This document shows positions 1-8,449 of a DNA stretch of 64,000 nucleotides, one piece after another. The stretch comes from Streptomyces spinosus (GTDB lineage Bacteria > Actinomycetota > Actinomycetes > Streptomycetales > Streptomycetaceae): NCBI RefSeq assembly GCF_020400655.1, contig NZ_JAINRC010000023.1:1-64000 (forward strand). Direction: 5' to 3'. Position numbers and translations under genes: made by a program. Each line of letters opens with the position of its first letter. The stretch's first letter is position 1. Under the pieces are notes generated by a model. That model saw nothing but the letters and a program-made list of their open reading frames with translations, was not told where the DNA came from and searched no databases.

Positions 1-1
1 C

Positions 2-181
2 GAGATGGCCGCGAGGCTCAAGGCGGCGGCCGAGGCACAGACCGGGATCCAGGTCGAGGTCCAGGCCGAGACCGAGGCCGAGAGCGGTGCCGGCACCGGC
101 ACTGACACCGGCACCGGCACCGGCACCGGCACCGGCACCGAGGAGGGTCCGCGACGCTGGTGGCAGCGCCGGCGCCGGTGA
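2..181 (+). CDS. 3' end of an unidentified gene with a Gly-Thr repeat tail
   Basis: The frame is open from the left edge and stops at TGA 179-181, so only the last 59 codons are present. They encode an Ala/Glu-rich charged stretch, then a run of Gly-Thr pairs made by GGCACC hexanucleotide repeats (about 94-142), then a basic tail ending WWQRRRR. Codon use (G/C at third positions) fits the host. I do not recognise the family. A low-complexity linker plus a Trp/Arg-rich C-terminus would suit a membrane-associated or secreted-protein tail, but this is a guess. The repeat invites replication slippage, so its length may vary between strains. Confidence 0.6.
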   Translation, partial: EMAARLKAAAEAQTGIQVEVQAETEAESGAGTGTDTGTGTGTGTGTEEGPRRWWQRRRR

Positions 182-427
182 CACCGCACGTGACCGTGGG
201 GGCTCTCGCCCGGGTCAGGCCGGGGACGACCCCGCCCGACCGCACTTCCGCCCCCCACCGCGCCTCCGCCCGCTTCACCGTGCCCGCGCGGACGGTTCGC
301 CCCGGAACGCGCCTCTGAGCGACGTATCGACAGACGGCCGGTCGTCCACAGGGGACGTACGGCCGGACCTACCGGCGGGCAACCCGCAGGTTGCCCCCTC
401 CGATCAGCTGAGACAGGAGATCTACCC

Positions 428-1072
428 ATGCGTGTCGAGATCTGGACCGACGTCGCCTGCCCGTGGTGCTACGTCGGCCGAGCCCGCTTCGACCGCGGAC
501 TGGCCGCGTTCGAGCACCGTGACGAGGTCGAGGTGGTGCACCGTTCGTTCGAGCTCAACCCGCAGGCCGAGAACGGCACCGTGCCGATCATCGACGCGGT
601 GGCGGCGCAGTACGGCCGTACCAGGGAGCAGCAGGTGGCCAGGGAGGAACAGGCCGCCGCCATGGCGCGCGAGGTGGGGCTGGACTTCCGCATCGGCGGA
701 CGTGTCTTCGGTAACACCTTCGACGTGCACCGCCTCATCCACTTCGCCGGGTCGCACGGCCGGCAGGCCGAGCTGATGGACCTCGCCTTCCGGGCGAACT
801 TCGCGGAGGAGCGGTCGATCTACGACAAGGAGACACTGGTGGCCCTCGCGGTGGAAGCGGGCCTGGACGAGTCCTCGGCCCGGAAGGTGCTCGACGATCC
901 GACCGCGTTCGCCGAGGAGGTGCGGGCCGACGAGCGACTGGCGGCCGACATGGGGGCCGGCGGGGTGCCCTTCTTCGTGCTGAACCGGCGGTACGGAGTC
1001 AGCGGCGTCCAGTCGCCCGAGACGTTCACGCGGGCCCTGAAGCAGGCCTGGGCGGACCGGGCCGCCGCGTGA
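428..1072 (+). CDS. DsbA family oxidoreductase (FrnE-like)
   Basis: A 214-residue thioredoxin-fold protein of the DsbA/FrnE group, expected to act as a cytoplasmic dithiol/disulfide oxidoreductase or isomerase. The CPWC active site lies at residues 11-14 right after the first beta strand (EIWTDVA). An alpha-helical insertion follows, and the cis-proline region reads GGVPFFVLN near residue 180. There is no signal peptide. An AGGAGA ribosome site precedes the ATG at 428. Length and order match the frnE family. It is followed by a strong hairpin shared with the convergent amidase gene. The physiological substrate cannot be read from sequence. Confidence 0.9.
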   Translation: MRVEIWTDVACPWCYVGRARFDRGLAAFEHRDEVEVVHRSFELNPQAENGTVPIIDAVAAQYGRTREQQVAREEQAAAMAREVGLDFRIGGRVFGNTFDVHRLIHFAGSHGRQAELMDLAFRANFAEERSIYDKETLVALAVEAGLDESSARKVLDDPTAFAEEVRADERLAADMGAGGVPFFVLNRRYGVSGVQSPETFTRALKQAWADRAAA

Positions 1073-1193
1073 GGCACGGCCCCTCGGGGGCCGAACCGGG
1101 AAGGGTCCGGCGGCCGGCGGGGCCGGCCGGTCTGCCGGACCGTTTCGCCGGTCGGGCGCGCGACGCACACGCGCGTGCGTCCGGAACGGACGA

Positions 1194-1224
1194 GGGACCG
1201 GGCCGCCCCAGGCGGCCCGGTCCC
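1194..1224. terminator. Bidirectional hairpin between convergent genes
   Basis: A perfect 14-bp stem (GGGACCGGGCCGCC and its complement) with a 3-nt loop sits between the DsbA gene and the oppositely oriented amidase gene, so it can terminate both. There is no T-tract, as is usual in Streptomyces. Confidence 0.8.
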
Positions 1225-1249
1225 TGTTCGCGTGGCGGTGATCAGGTGA

Positions 1250-3178
1250 TCAGTTGCCGCCGTCCTCCCAGTGCTGCGTCACGGGGGTCGCGGTGACGGC
1301 GTTCTCGTAGACCAGCGCGACACGGTGGCCGTACTGGATGGTGTACATCTTCTTGCCGCCGAGGACGACTGTTCCGCTGCTCTTGTCGTAGTCGTCCGTG
1401 ACGGCCGGGGCCTGGGTGGCGACGTACGCCTGCCCGGCGGGGACGGTGTACACCGTGAGCGGAGCCTGCGTCGAGGGCGAGATGCCCGCCGGGTACTCCG
1501 AGGCGTCCGGGTAGCTGCGGCCGTAGACGGCCACCGGGGCGGAGCCGGCCGGACGGATCATCTTCACGCCGTAGGCGATCTTGGCGTTCTTGCCGCCGGG
1601 GTTGTAGAACCACACCTTCGCACCGCTGAACCAGATCGCGGTCCAGTCGCCGCTCACATCCGCGACGACGAACTGCTGCCCGGACTGGGCCGTGCTGCCC
1701 CAGTCGCTGATCTCGTCCGTACCCGCGCCGCCGGTGCCGTGGAGCGCCTGGTCGCCGAAGAGCGGGGCGGACGCGTCCGGGGCGGTGCGCACGTAGACGA
1801 AGTTCGACGCCTGCTGCCGCTCCGTGCAGCTGGTCGTGGGATCGGTCGGGTCGTCACCGGGACAGACACGCACGGTCTGCACGTTGTCGGCGAACGGCGG
1901 ATCGATGGTCACGACCGAACCCACGGCCGGGACGCTGTGCGGCCCGCTGTAGGGGTGGCCGAGGAGCGTCATGAAGTGGTCCCAGTCCCAGCCGTTGCCC
2001 GGGTCCCAGTGCATCCCGGCGGCGTGAGCGTCGTCCGGGCTGTCGACGTTGTCATGACCGATGAGGTGCTGACGGTCCAGCGGTATGCCGAACCGTGCCG
2101 CGAGGTACGTGACCAGGTCGGCCGTGGCCTCGTACTGGGCCTCCGTGTACCAGGTGGCGCCCTGCGCGGCGTACCCCTCGTGCTCGATGCCGATGGAGTG
2201 CAGGTTCATGGAGTAGTTGCCGGCGTGGAAGGCGATGTCCTTGGTGGGCACCATCTGCGTCACCGCGCCGTCGGACGACCGCATCACGTAGTGGGTCGCG
2301 GCGCTGTTGGTCTGGGACGACAGGCCCTTCACGCCGGCGTCGTAGGTGGTCTCCAGGTCGTGGATGACGATGGTGTCGATCCGGATGCCGTTCGCGGGAC
2401 GCTTGGACACCTGCACACCCGCAGCCGAGCCGGGGACGAACGTGCACGCCACGGCCGGCGGGCACTCGGTGTCCGCGGTGGCCGATGCCGTCAGGTGCAG
2501 CCGGTCCACCTGCGCCTTCGCGGGGCGGACCGAGGGGACCGCGGCGAGACGGACGCGCTGGCCGTCGTGCGTCTCGGCGGAGGCGCCCTTGCGGATGGTG
2601 CCGAAGACACGGTCGGCGAAGGCCACCGCCCCCTGACGGCTCGTCGACTGGCTGTAGCGGGCCACGGCTCCGAACCACAGGGCCGGGTCCGCCGGCGTCC
2701 CACCGGCCACCTTCTTCTCGTACGAGGCGAGGAGCGCCGCGCCACCGCGGATGTTGGCGGCGGGGTCCTCGCGCAGGGTGTCCGGCGACATCCCGGTCAG
2801 CTTCGCGGCGGCCTGGAGCGTGTGCAGGGCCGGCTTGGCCGCCAGGGAGGCGAGGTCCTTGCGGCCGGCACCGCCCATGGCTCCGCCGGCCATCATCGCC
2901 GGGGTGACGTCGGTGAGGTGCATCGGACCAAAGCCGCCGTCGGTGCTGTGCTGCGCCCCGTGGGCGTCCCACGCGGACTCCTCGTAGGCGACTCCGAGCA
3001 GCACGCTCACCGGGACGTGGTACTCCGCGGCGGCCGAGGCGAAGTCCTGCTGCCGGGAGGTGACGGTGGAATCCGTCGTGGCGAGTGCGGTGACCTGCGT
3101 CGCGGTCAGGCCGCCTACGGCCAACGCACCGGCCGCGAGCAGAACAGGGAGACGCAGCCGTCTCTTCCTCTGATGCAA
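1250..3178 (-). CDS. Secreted N-acetylmuramoyl-L-alanine amidase with an N-terminal lysozyme-like domain
   Basis: A 642-residue exported cell-wall hydrolase. The TTG start at 3178 is chosen because AAGGAA lies just upstream and a signal peptide follows (RKRRLRL n-region, hydrophobic core to about residue 32). Residues 45-195 look like a lysozyme/transglycosylase-type helical domain with a likely catalytic Glu in AYEESAW. An amidase_2 (zinc-type) domain follows at about 265-410, with metal-ligand histidines in VIHD (about 273) and GHD and the HWDPG motif. The last 230 residues resemble SH3-like or cell-wall-binding segments. Expected to cleave the MurNAc-L-Ala bond of peptidoglycan outside the cell. 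It appears monocistronic. Confidence 0.9.
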   Translation of the reverse strand: MHQRKRRLRLPVLLAAGALAVGGLTATQVTALATTDSTVTSRQQDFASAAAEYHVPVSVLLGVAYEESAWDAHGAQHSTDGGFGPMHLTDVTPAMMAGGAMGGAGRKDLASLAAKPALHTLQAAAKLTGMSPDTLREDPAANIRGGAALLASYEKKVAGGTPADPALWFGAVARYSQSTSRQGAVAFADRVFGTIRKGASAETHDGQRVRLAAVPSVRPAKAQVDRLHLTASATADTECPPAVACTFVPGSAAGVQVSKRPANGIRIDTIVIHDLETTYDAGVKGLSSQTNSAATHYVMRSSDGAVTQMVPTKDIAFHAGNYSMNLHSIGIEHEGYAAQGATWYTEAQYEATADLVTYLAARFGIPLDRQHLIGHDNVDSPDDAHAAGMHWDPGNGWDWDHFMTLLGHPYSGPHSVPAVGSVVTIDPPFADNVQTVRVCPGDDPTDPTTSCTERQQASNFVYVRTAPDASAPLFGDQALHGTGGAGTDEISDWGSTAQSGQQFVVADVSGDWTAIWFSGAKVWFYNPGGKNAKIAYGVKMIRPAGSAPVAVYGRSYPDASEYPAGISPSTQAPLTVYTVPAGQAYVATQAPAVTDDYDKSSGTVVLGGKKMYTIQYGHRVALVYENAVTATPVTQHWEDGGN

Positions 3179-3717
3179 GATGACGTTCCTTATGCGAGGT
3201 GGGATGAGCGGTCATCAGGTGTGAGCCGCCCACAGAACGGGCCGAACCCGGTCATTGGGGTGAACTGCGGTCGCACACCTGCTCGCAGCGGGTGGCATCT
3301 CCGCGGTCGGCTACCGATTCACACGTACCTTACGGGAGCACCAGCCGGAGCCCGGACCCGCCCCCGTCGTTGATCCGCCGCTTCGAGCGGTCCCCGGACG
3401 CCCGTCGAGGGAAGGACGGACTCTTCCGGCGGGGCGCCGAACTCCTGCCGGAGGCCATGGTCTTGGCGGCCAGAGCCCGGCACCTCCCCCAGCCTTCGGC
3501 CGGGGGACACCAGCACGCACCCGACGCCGCGCGGGGCGCCCTCCGGGCGAAGGGGGTTCGACGACGGGGCCCGGACCCGGCCGGCCGTGTGACGTCACGG
3601 GCGGGTGCAACCTACGTTTCTCCTCTCGCGAGCGCCGGCAGGACCGCCGGACGTGTCGCCGGATCCGCGCGCGGATCGTGCACGCCTGCCCACGTGCCGA
3701 GCGGTCCGTCACTCCGT
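3179..3717. other. Gene-free interval upstream of the amidase
   Basis: 539 bp without a convincing gene. It must hold the amidase promoter near 3180-3300 and the 3' end of the monooxygenase transcript, and it contains the hairpin at 3485-3507. The open frames here have shadow-type composition (Arg/Pro/Gly-rich). Confidence 0.6.
3485..3507. repeat. Streptomyces-type intergenic palindrome
   Basis: TCCCCC and GGGGGA arms enclose AGCCTTCGGCC, a short hairpin of a kind often scattered between genes in Streptomyces genomes. It could be a terminator for the leftward monooxygenase operon. Only one copy was noticed in this window. Confidence 0.5.
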
Positions 3718-5220
3718 TCAGGTCCGCCCCAGCCGGTAGTCCGCCATCCGGACGCGATCGGTGCGTCGTCGGAAGGCGATCGTGGTGTCGGGCCACAGCA
3801 CGGTGTTGCGGCCCGAGCGGGGGTCCTGGTACCAGCTGCGGCAGCCCCCCGTCTGCCAGACGGTGCCGGCCATGCGCTCGTCCACCCAGTCGTTGAAGGC
3901 CCGCTGGACGTCGGCGCGCACCTCGACCGAGTCCGCGCCGCGACGGCGCACTCGGCGCAGGAGGGCGGTGACGTAGCGGGCCTGCGCCTCGATCATGACG
4001 ATCTGTGAGTTGTGACCGAGGCCCGTGTTCGGCCCGGCCATCAGGAACATGTTGGGGAAGCCGGCGACGGTGGTGCCGAGGTAGGCCCGGTTTCCGTCGG
4101 CCCAGGCCTCGGCGAGGGTGACGCCGTCCCGCCCTGTGACGTCGATGCGGAGGGTGTTCTGCGTGTCGAAGCCGGTGCCGTAGACGAGGACGTCGGCGGC
4201 GACCTCGGCCCCGTCCTCGCCGACCACGGTGCCGGGCCCGACCTTCGCCACCCCGCCCCGCCGCAGCTGGACATGGGGCCGGGACAGCGCCGGATACCAG
4301 TCGCTGGAGATCAGCAGCCGCTTGCACCCGAGGGCGTAGTCGGGGGTGACGGCCGCTCGCAGCGAGGGGTCGGACACCTGTTTCTCCACGAGCCGGCGGG
4401 CCAGCGCCTCGGTCGCGGCGAGGGCACTCGGATCGCTGACGAATCCGGCGGCGCGCCCCTCGTGGATCCGGAACAGGCGTGCGCGTGTCCACCAGCGGTA
4501 GGGCGGACACCAGCGGGCAAGACGACGGTGGCGTTCGTCGAAGAGCCGGTCGGCCTTCGGCAGGATCCAGGGCGGTGTGCGCTGGAAGACGGTGAGGGCC
4601 GCGACCTGGTCGACGATCGCCGGGACGAACTGGACGGCACTGGCGCCGGTGCCGATGACCGCGACCCGTTTGCCGGTCAGGTCCACGTCGTGCCGCCAGG
4701 CCGCCGAGTGGAACACCGCGCCGCCGAAGGACTCGACACCGGGCAGGTCCGGGCGGACGGGATGGTGCAGCGGCCCGACGGCGCAGACCAGGAACCGGGC
4801 GCGATGGCGGTCGCCGGCCGACGTCACCACCTCCCAGCAGGCCTCCTCCTCGGCCCACCGGGCGCCGCGGACCTCCTGGCCGAACCGCACGTGCTCGACG
4901 AGTCCGCGTCGGCGGGCCACGTCCCGCAGGTAGTCCAGGATCTCCGGCTGGCGCGCGAACAGCCGGCTCCAGTCGGGCTTCTGGTCGAAGGAGTACGAGT
5001 ACAGAGGCGACGGGATGTCACAGGCGCAGCCCGGATAGGTGTTGTCGCGCCAGGTGCCGCCGAGGTCGTCGGCGGCCTCCAGGATCCGGAACGAGCGGAT
5101 TCCCGCCTTGCGGAGCATGGCGGCGAGACCGAGCCCGCTGAACCCGGCGCCCACGATCAGCACGTCCACGGGCGCGGGCGGCGCGGCCGTGCCGGCGGCG
5201 GGATCAGCGCGGGAGGTCAT
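3718..5220 (-). CDS. Flavin-containing monooxygenase, Baeyer-Villiger type
   Basis: A 500-residue FAD/NADPH-dependent monooxygenase. The N-terminal FAD site is GAGFSG (about 23-28). The second dinucleotide site is GTGASA (about 200). The Baeyer-Villiger fingerprint FxGxxxHxxxW is present as FGGAVFHSAAW. The motif DIPSPLYSYSF is typical of the cyclohexanone/phenylacetone monooxygenase-like group. It should convert a ketone to an ester or lactone. Its start overlaps the end of the upstream acyl-CoA synthetase by 17 nt, so the two are translationally coupled. The operon promoter carries operator motif A at 6852-6863. The substrate is unknown; a cyclic or long-chain ketone intermediate whose product acid is then CoA-activated would fit the pairing. 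Confidence 0.9.
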   Translation of the reverse strand: MTSRADPAAGTAAPPAPVDVLIVGAGFSGLGLAAMLRKAGIRSFRILEAADDLGGTWRDNTYPGCACDIPSPLYSYSFDQKPDWSRLFARQPEILDYLRDVARRRGLVEHVRFGQEVRGARWAEEEACWEVVTSAGDRHRARFLVCAVGPLHHPVRPDLPGVESFGGAVFHSAAWRHDVDLTGKRVAVIGTGASAVQFVPAIVDQVAALTVFQRTPPWILPKADRLFDERHRRLARWCPPYRWWTRARLFRIHEGRAAGFVSDPSALAATEALARRLVEKQVSDPSLRAAVTPDYALGCKRLLISSDWYPALSRPHVQLRRGGVAKVGPGTVVGEDGAEVAADVLVYGTGFDTQNTLRIDVTGRDGVTLAEAWADGNRAYLGTTVAGFPNMFLMAGPNTGLGHNSQIVMIEAQARYVTALLRRVRRRGADSVEVRADVQRAFNDWVDERMAGTVWQTGGCRSWYQDPRSGRNTVLWPDTTIAFRRRTDRVRMADYRLGRT

Positions 5221-6787
5221 CGGTGTCCTGGGCGGGAGCCGACGGCCGCGCCCGGCTGGTGACGCCGTCGCGGGCGGTGGGGATGCCGGCGAGCCGGTGC
5301 TTGAGCACCTTGCCGGACGGGTTGCGGGGCAGTTCGTCGACGAAGAGGTACTCGGCGGGGAGCTTGTAGTCCGCCAGACGGGTGGCGGCGTAGGAGTGCA
5401 GGGAATCCGCGCCGGGGGCGCTGCCCCGGCGGGGTACGACGACCGCGCGCACCCGCTCGTCGAAGACCGGGTCGGGCACGCCGACGACGGCGACGTCGGC
5501 GATGTCCGGGTGCCCGGACAGAACGCTCTCGACCTCGGCGCTGTAGATGTTCTCGCCCCCGCGGATGATCATGTCCTTGAGACGGTCGAGGACCCTGACG
5601 AACCCGTCGGCGTCGACGCTGCCCACGTCTCCCGTGCGCAGCCAGCCGTCCACGAAGGTGGCCTCGGTGGCGTCCGGGTCGTTCCAGTAGCCCGCGGCCA
5701 CCACGGGGCCGCGCACGCACAGTTCGCCGACGGTGTCCCGCAGGTCCCGGGGCGGTGCGCCGTCCACGGAGACGGCGACGTCGAGACCCGCCACGGGCCT
5801 GCCCACCGAGCGGGCGTGGGCGAGGTACTCGTCGCCCTCGGTGTAGGTCACGATCGAGGTCCCCTCGGTCAGCCCCCACACGTTGCCGAGCCTCAGCCCG
5901 GGCACACGGCGGACGACCTCGGCGGGGAAGCTCTCGGGGACCGGGGAACCGCCCATGACGAACAGGCGCAGGGCGGACAGGTCGGAGGCGGTGTCCTCGG
6001 CCTTGAGAAGGATCAGCCGGAGCATGGCCGCGACACCGGCGAAGAACGTGATCCGCTCCCGGACCATCAGCCGGACGACGGTCTCCGCCTGGAACTCGGG
6101 GGTGAGGACGCAGCACGCACCGGCGGTGAGGAATCCGATGAACTGCGAGACCACACCGGTCGCGTGGAACATCGGCGCCGCGATCAGGGTGCGCTCTTCC
6201 GGGCCGGCGCCGAGGCGCTCGCGCACGGTGCGGGCGTTGAACAGCAGATTGGCGTGGGTGTGCATCGCGCCCTTGGGTCTGCCGGTGGTGCCCGAGGTGT
6301 AGAGCAGGTGTGCCACGTCGCCGGGGGTCCGGTCCGCCCCGGGCAGCGTGCCGGCGTCGGGAACAGCCGCGTCCGGCGCCGGTGGGGCGAGGAGGGCGGC
6401 GGCGGGGACGACACGTTCGGCGAACGCGATCGGCACGCGTCCGCCGAGGGGCCCCTCGACGGCGTCGGTGAGGATCACCCGCGGACCGCTGTCGGTGAGG
6501 ACGTGGTCGAGCTCCGGACCGGTCAGCCGGGTGTTCACCAGGACGACGACGGCACCGGCGAGCTGGACCCCGAGGTAACCGACCGCGTACTGCCAGCAGT
6601 TGGGGAGCAGGATGGCGACCCGGTCGCCCGGGGCGACTCCCCGGTCCCGCAGCCGGAGCGCGACACCTACCGCCCGGCGCAGCGTTTCGGCGTGGCTGAG
6701 CCGGACGCTTCCGTCCACCAGGGCTTCACGCTCGGCGTGTTCCGTCGCGACACGGATGAACGCGCGGGGGAGTGTTTCCGCTTGCAT
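5204..6787 (-). CDS. Class I adenylate-forming enzyme (acyl-CoA synthetase)
   Basis: An AMP-binding ligase of about 527 residues. The P-loop TSGTTGRPKG lies near residue 167, followed by GLTEGTS, a GWLRTGDVG motif and a C-terminal NPSGKVLKHRL carrying the catalytic Lys. Length and motifs match long- or medium-chain fatty-acyl or aryl-CoA synthetases. ATG 6787 is preferred over GTG 6790 for spacing from AGGAA. It is the first gene of a two-gene operon with the monooxygenase. The promoter at 6836-6863 has its -35 inside operator A. It probably activates a carboxylic acid released by the monooxygenase branch, feeding the crotonases elsewhere in the window; that link is inference. Confidence 0.9.
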   Translation of the reverse strand: MQAETLPRAFIRVATEHAEREALVDGSVRLSHAETLRRAVGVALRLRDRGVAPGDRVAILLPNCWQYAVGYLGVQLAGAVVVLVNTRLTGPELDHVLTDSGPRVILTDAVEGPLGGRVPIAFAERVVPAAALLAPPAPDAAVPDAGTLPGADRTPGDVAHLLYTSGTTGRPKGAMHTHANLLFNARTVRERLGAGPEERTLIAAPMFHATGVVSQFIGFLTAGACCVLTPEFQAETVVRLMVRERITFFAGVAAMLRLILLKAEDTASDLSALRLFVMGGSPVPESFPAEVVRRVPGLRLGNVWGLTEGTSIVTYTEGDEYLAHARSVGRPVAGLDVAVSVDGAPPRDLRDTVGELCVRGPVVAAGYWNDPDATEATFVDGWLRTGDVGSVDADGFVRVLDRLKDMIIRGGENIYSAEVESVLSGHPDIADVAVVGVPDPVFDERVRAVVVPRRGSAPGADSLHSYAATRLADYKLPAEYLFVDELPRNPSGKVLKHRLAGIPTARDGVTSRARPSAPAQDTDDLPR

Positions 6788-6835
6788 CACGGTTCCTGAC
6801 TCGGCGTCACGACGGACGCCCCGCCGTCGGACCCA

Positions 6836-6863
6836 AGCCTAAACGTTTTCCTTGCTACGTCAA
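6836..6863 (-). promoter_or_regulatory. Promoter of the acyl-CoA synthetase/monooxygenase operon with operator A
   Basis: Reading leftward, TTGACG (complement of 6858-6863) and TAGGCT (complement of 6836-6841) are separated by 16 nt. The -35 lies inside operator A (TTG-N6-CAA at 6852-6863), oriented CTACTTGACGTAGCAAG, a full match to the window consensus core. Confidence 0.75.
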
Positions 6864-6911
6864 GTAGAAGAGTGGGGAACGTCTGTTCCGACACATATCT
6901 CAGTCACCGAC

Positions 6912-6939
6912 TTGACCGGTGACGAAAGAAGCGTAAAAA
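6912..6939 (+). promoter_or_regulatory. Predicted promoter of the epoxide hydrolase gene
   Basis: TTGACC (6912-6917) and TAAAAA (6934-6939) with a 16-nt spacer, about 57 nt before the ATG at 6996. The -35 region TTGACCGGTGAC is a weak relative of the TTG-N6-CAA operator (last triplet GAC). The AT-rich -10 stands out from the local GC content. Confidence 0.55.
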
Positions 6940-6995
6940 TCGCACTCGTTGGACAAACATAACCCCTTTAGCAAGTGATTTATCCGGGAGTTGTC

Positions 6996-8357
6996 ATGGG
7001 AGTCACCGAAGACACCGGTCGCCTCACCACCGGTCGCCGCCGGTTCCTCGGCCTGGCCGCGGGTGCCGCGGCCGCCACCCAGCTCGGCCTTTCCGGCCAG
7101 GCGCACGCCGCGTCCGGCGGGCCGGTACCCGCGGGCCCCGCACCGGCGGCCGGCGCCACCGGCTTCCCCCGCCCGGTCCCCGGGGTCCGTCCCTTCCGCA
7201 TCAGGGTCCCGCAGCGGGAGATCACCGAGCTGCGGCGGCGTGTGCGGGCGACGCGCTGGCCGGACCGGGAGACCGTCGGCGACCGCTCCCAGGGCGCCCA
7301 GCTGGGGAAGGTCCGCCCGCTGGTCGAGTACTGGGGTACCCGCTACGACTGGCGCAAGGTCGAGGCGAGGCTCAACGCGCTGCCCCAGTTCATCACCGAG
7401 ATCGACGGGCTGGACATCCAGTTCGCCCACATCCGCTCGCCGCACGCCGGCGCCATGCCGATGCTGATGACGCACGGCTGGCCCGGTTCGATCATCGAGC
7501 TGCTGAAGATCGTCGATCCGCTCACCAACCCGACGGCCCACGGCGGACGTGCCGAGGACGCCTTCCACCTCGTCCTCCCGACACTGCCCGGCTACGGCTT
7601 CTCCGGGACGCCCAGGTCGGCCGGATGGAACCCGGCCCGCGTCGCGACCGCGTTCCACCGGCTCATGCTCCGGCTCGGTTACGGCGAGTACGTGTCCCAG
7701 GGCGGCGACTGGGGCGCGATCATCGCGCAGATCCAGGCCACACAGCGGCCCGAGGGACTGCTCGGCATTCATGTGAACATGCCCGGTACCGTGCCGCCGG
7801 ACATCCTCCGCCACCTGCGGAACTCCGACCCGGCGCCCGCCGGTCTGTCGGCCCGCGAGAAGGTCGCCTACGACCGGCTGCTGCACTTCTACCACGACGG
7901 CTTCGGCTACGCGGCGATGATGAACCAGAGTCCGCAGACCATCGGTTACGCCCTCGCCGACTCGCCCGTGGCGATGGCGGCGTACTACTACGACAAGATC
8001 GCCGAGTGGACCGACTCCGGCGGTGAGCCCGAGAAGGTCCTCACCTACGACGAGATGCTCGACGCCATCTCGCTGTACTGGCTGACCAACACCGGGCCGT
8101 CCTCCTCCCGGCTGTACTGGGAGGGCTACCAGGCCGGCGGCGGACCGTTCGACGCGTTCCACATCCCCGACCTCCCCGTGGCGGTCACGGTGTTCCCGGC
8201 CGAGATCTACCCCGCGCCGCGGAGCTGGGGCGAGCGGGCCTACGGCAACCTCGTCCACTGGAACGAGGTCGACAGGGGAGGCCACTTCGCCGCCTGGGAG
8301 CAGCCGCGCCTGCTGGCCGAGGAGCTGCGCACGTCGTTCAGGTCGCTGCGGCACTGA
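6996..8357 (+). CDS. Tat-exported epoxide hydrolase
   Basis: An alpha/beta-hydrolase epoxide hydrolase of about 453 residues with a twin-arginine leader (GRRRFLGLAAG, then a hydrophobic stretch to AHA near residue 38). The start is ATG 6996, placed by GGGAG just upstream. An N-terminal EHN-type region precedes the core. The oxyanion motif is HGWPGS, the nucleophile Asp lies in GGDWGA, and the catalytic His is in RGGHFAAW near the C-terminus. It should hydrolyse an epoxide to a diol outside the cytoplasm or in the cell envelope. It is divergent from the monooxygenase operon and shares its regulatory region. A hairpin closes the transcript. Confidence 0.9.
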   Translation: MGVTEDTGRLTTGRRRFLGLAAGAAAATQLGLSGQAHAASGGPVPAGPAPAAGATGFPRPVPGVRPFRIRVPQREITELRRRVRATRWPDRETVGDRSQGAQLGKVRPLVEYWGTRYDWRKVEARLNALPQFITEIDGLDIQFAHIRSPHAGAMPMLMTHGWPGSIIELLKIVDPLTNPTAHGGRAEDAFHLVLPTLPGYGFSGTPRSAGWNPARVATAFHRLMLRLGYGEYVSQGGDWGAIIAQIQATQRPEGLLGIHVNMPGTVPPDILRHLRNSDPAPAGLSAREKVAYDRLLHFYHDGFGYAAMMNQSPQTIGYALADSPVAMAAYYYDKIAEWTDSGGEPEKVLTYDEMLDAISLYWLTNTGPSSSRLYWEGYQAGGGPFDAFHIPDLPVAVTVFPAEIYPAPRSWGERAYGNLVHWNEVDRGGHFAAWEQPRLLAEELRTSFRSLRH

Positions 8358-8370
8358 CCCCGCCGCGTGA

Positions 8371-8425
8371 TGCGGAAAGGGCTGCGGCCGGTCCGGCGAA
8401 CCGGACCGGCCACAGCCCTTCCGCA
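8371..8425. terminator. Long hairpin between convergent epoxide hydrolase and SDR genes
   Basis: The stem runs from TGCGGAAAGGGCTG through CCGGTCCGG, loop CGAA, and back to CAGCCCTTCCGCA. It is about 25 bp with a one-base bulge and small internal loop. It can stop transcription from both sides. Confidence 0.85.
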
Positions 8426-8449
8426 CAGGCGGCCGGCTTCGGCGCGTGC

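Noticed and set aside
94..142. Hexanucleotide repeat as a regulatory element
   Set aside because: It is in frame inside the C-terminus of a gene and encodes Gly-Thr pairs.
1271..3373. Long rightward open frame opposite the amidase gene
   Set aside because: Arg/Gly/Val-rich shadow of a high-GC gene with no family motifs; the leftward frame has signal peptide and amidase motifs.
6951..6974. Additional operator between monooxygenase and epoxide hydrolase genes (CTTTAGCAAG)
   Set aside because: It has a CAAG half but no TTG at the right spacing.
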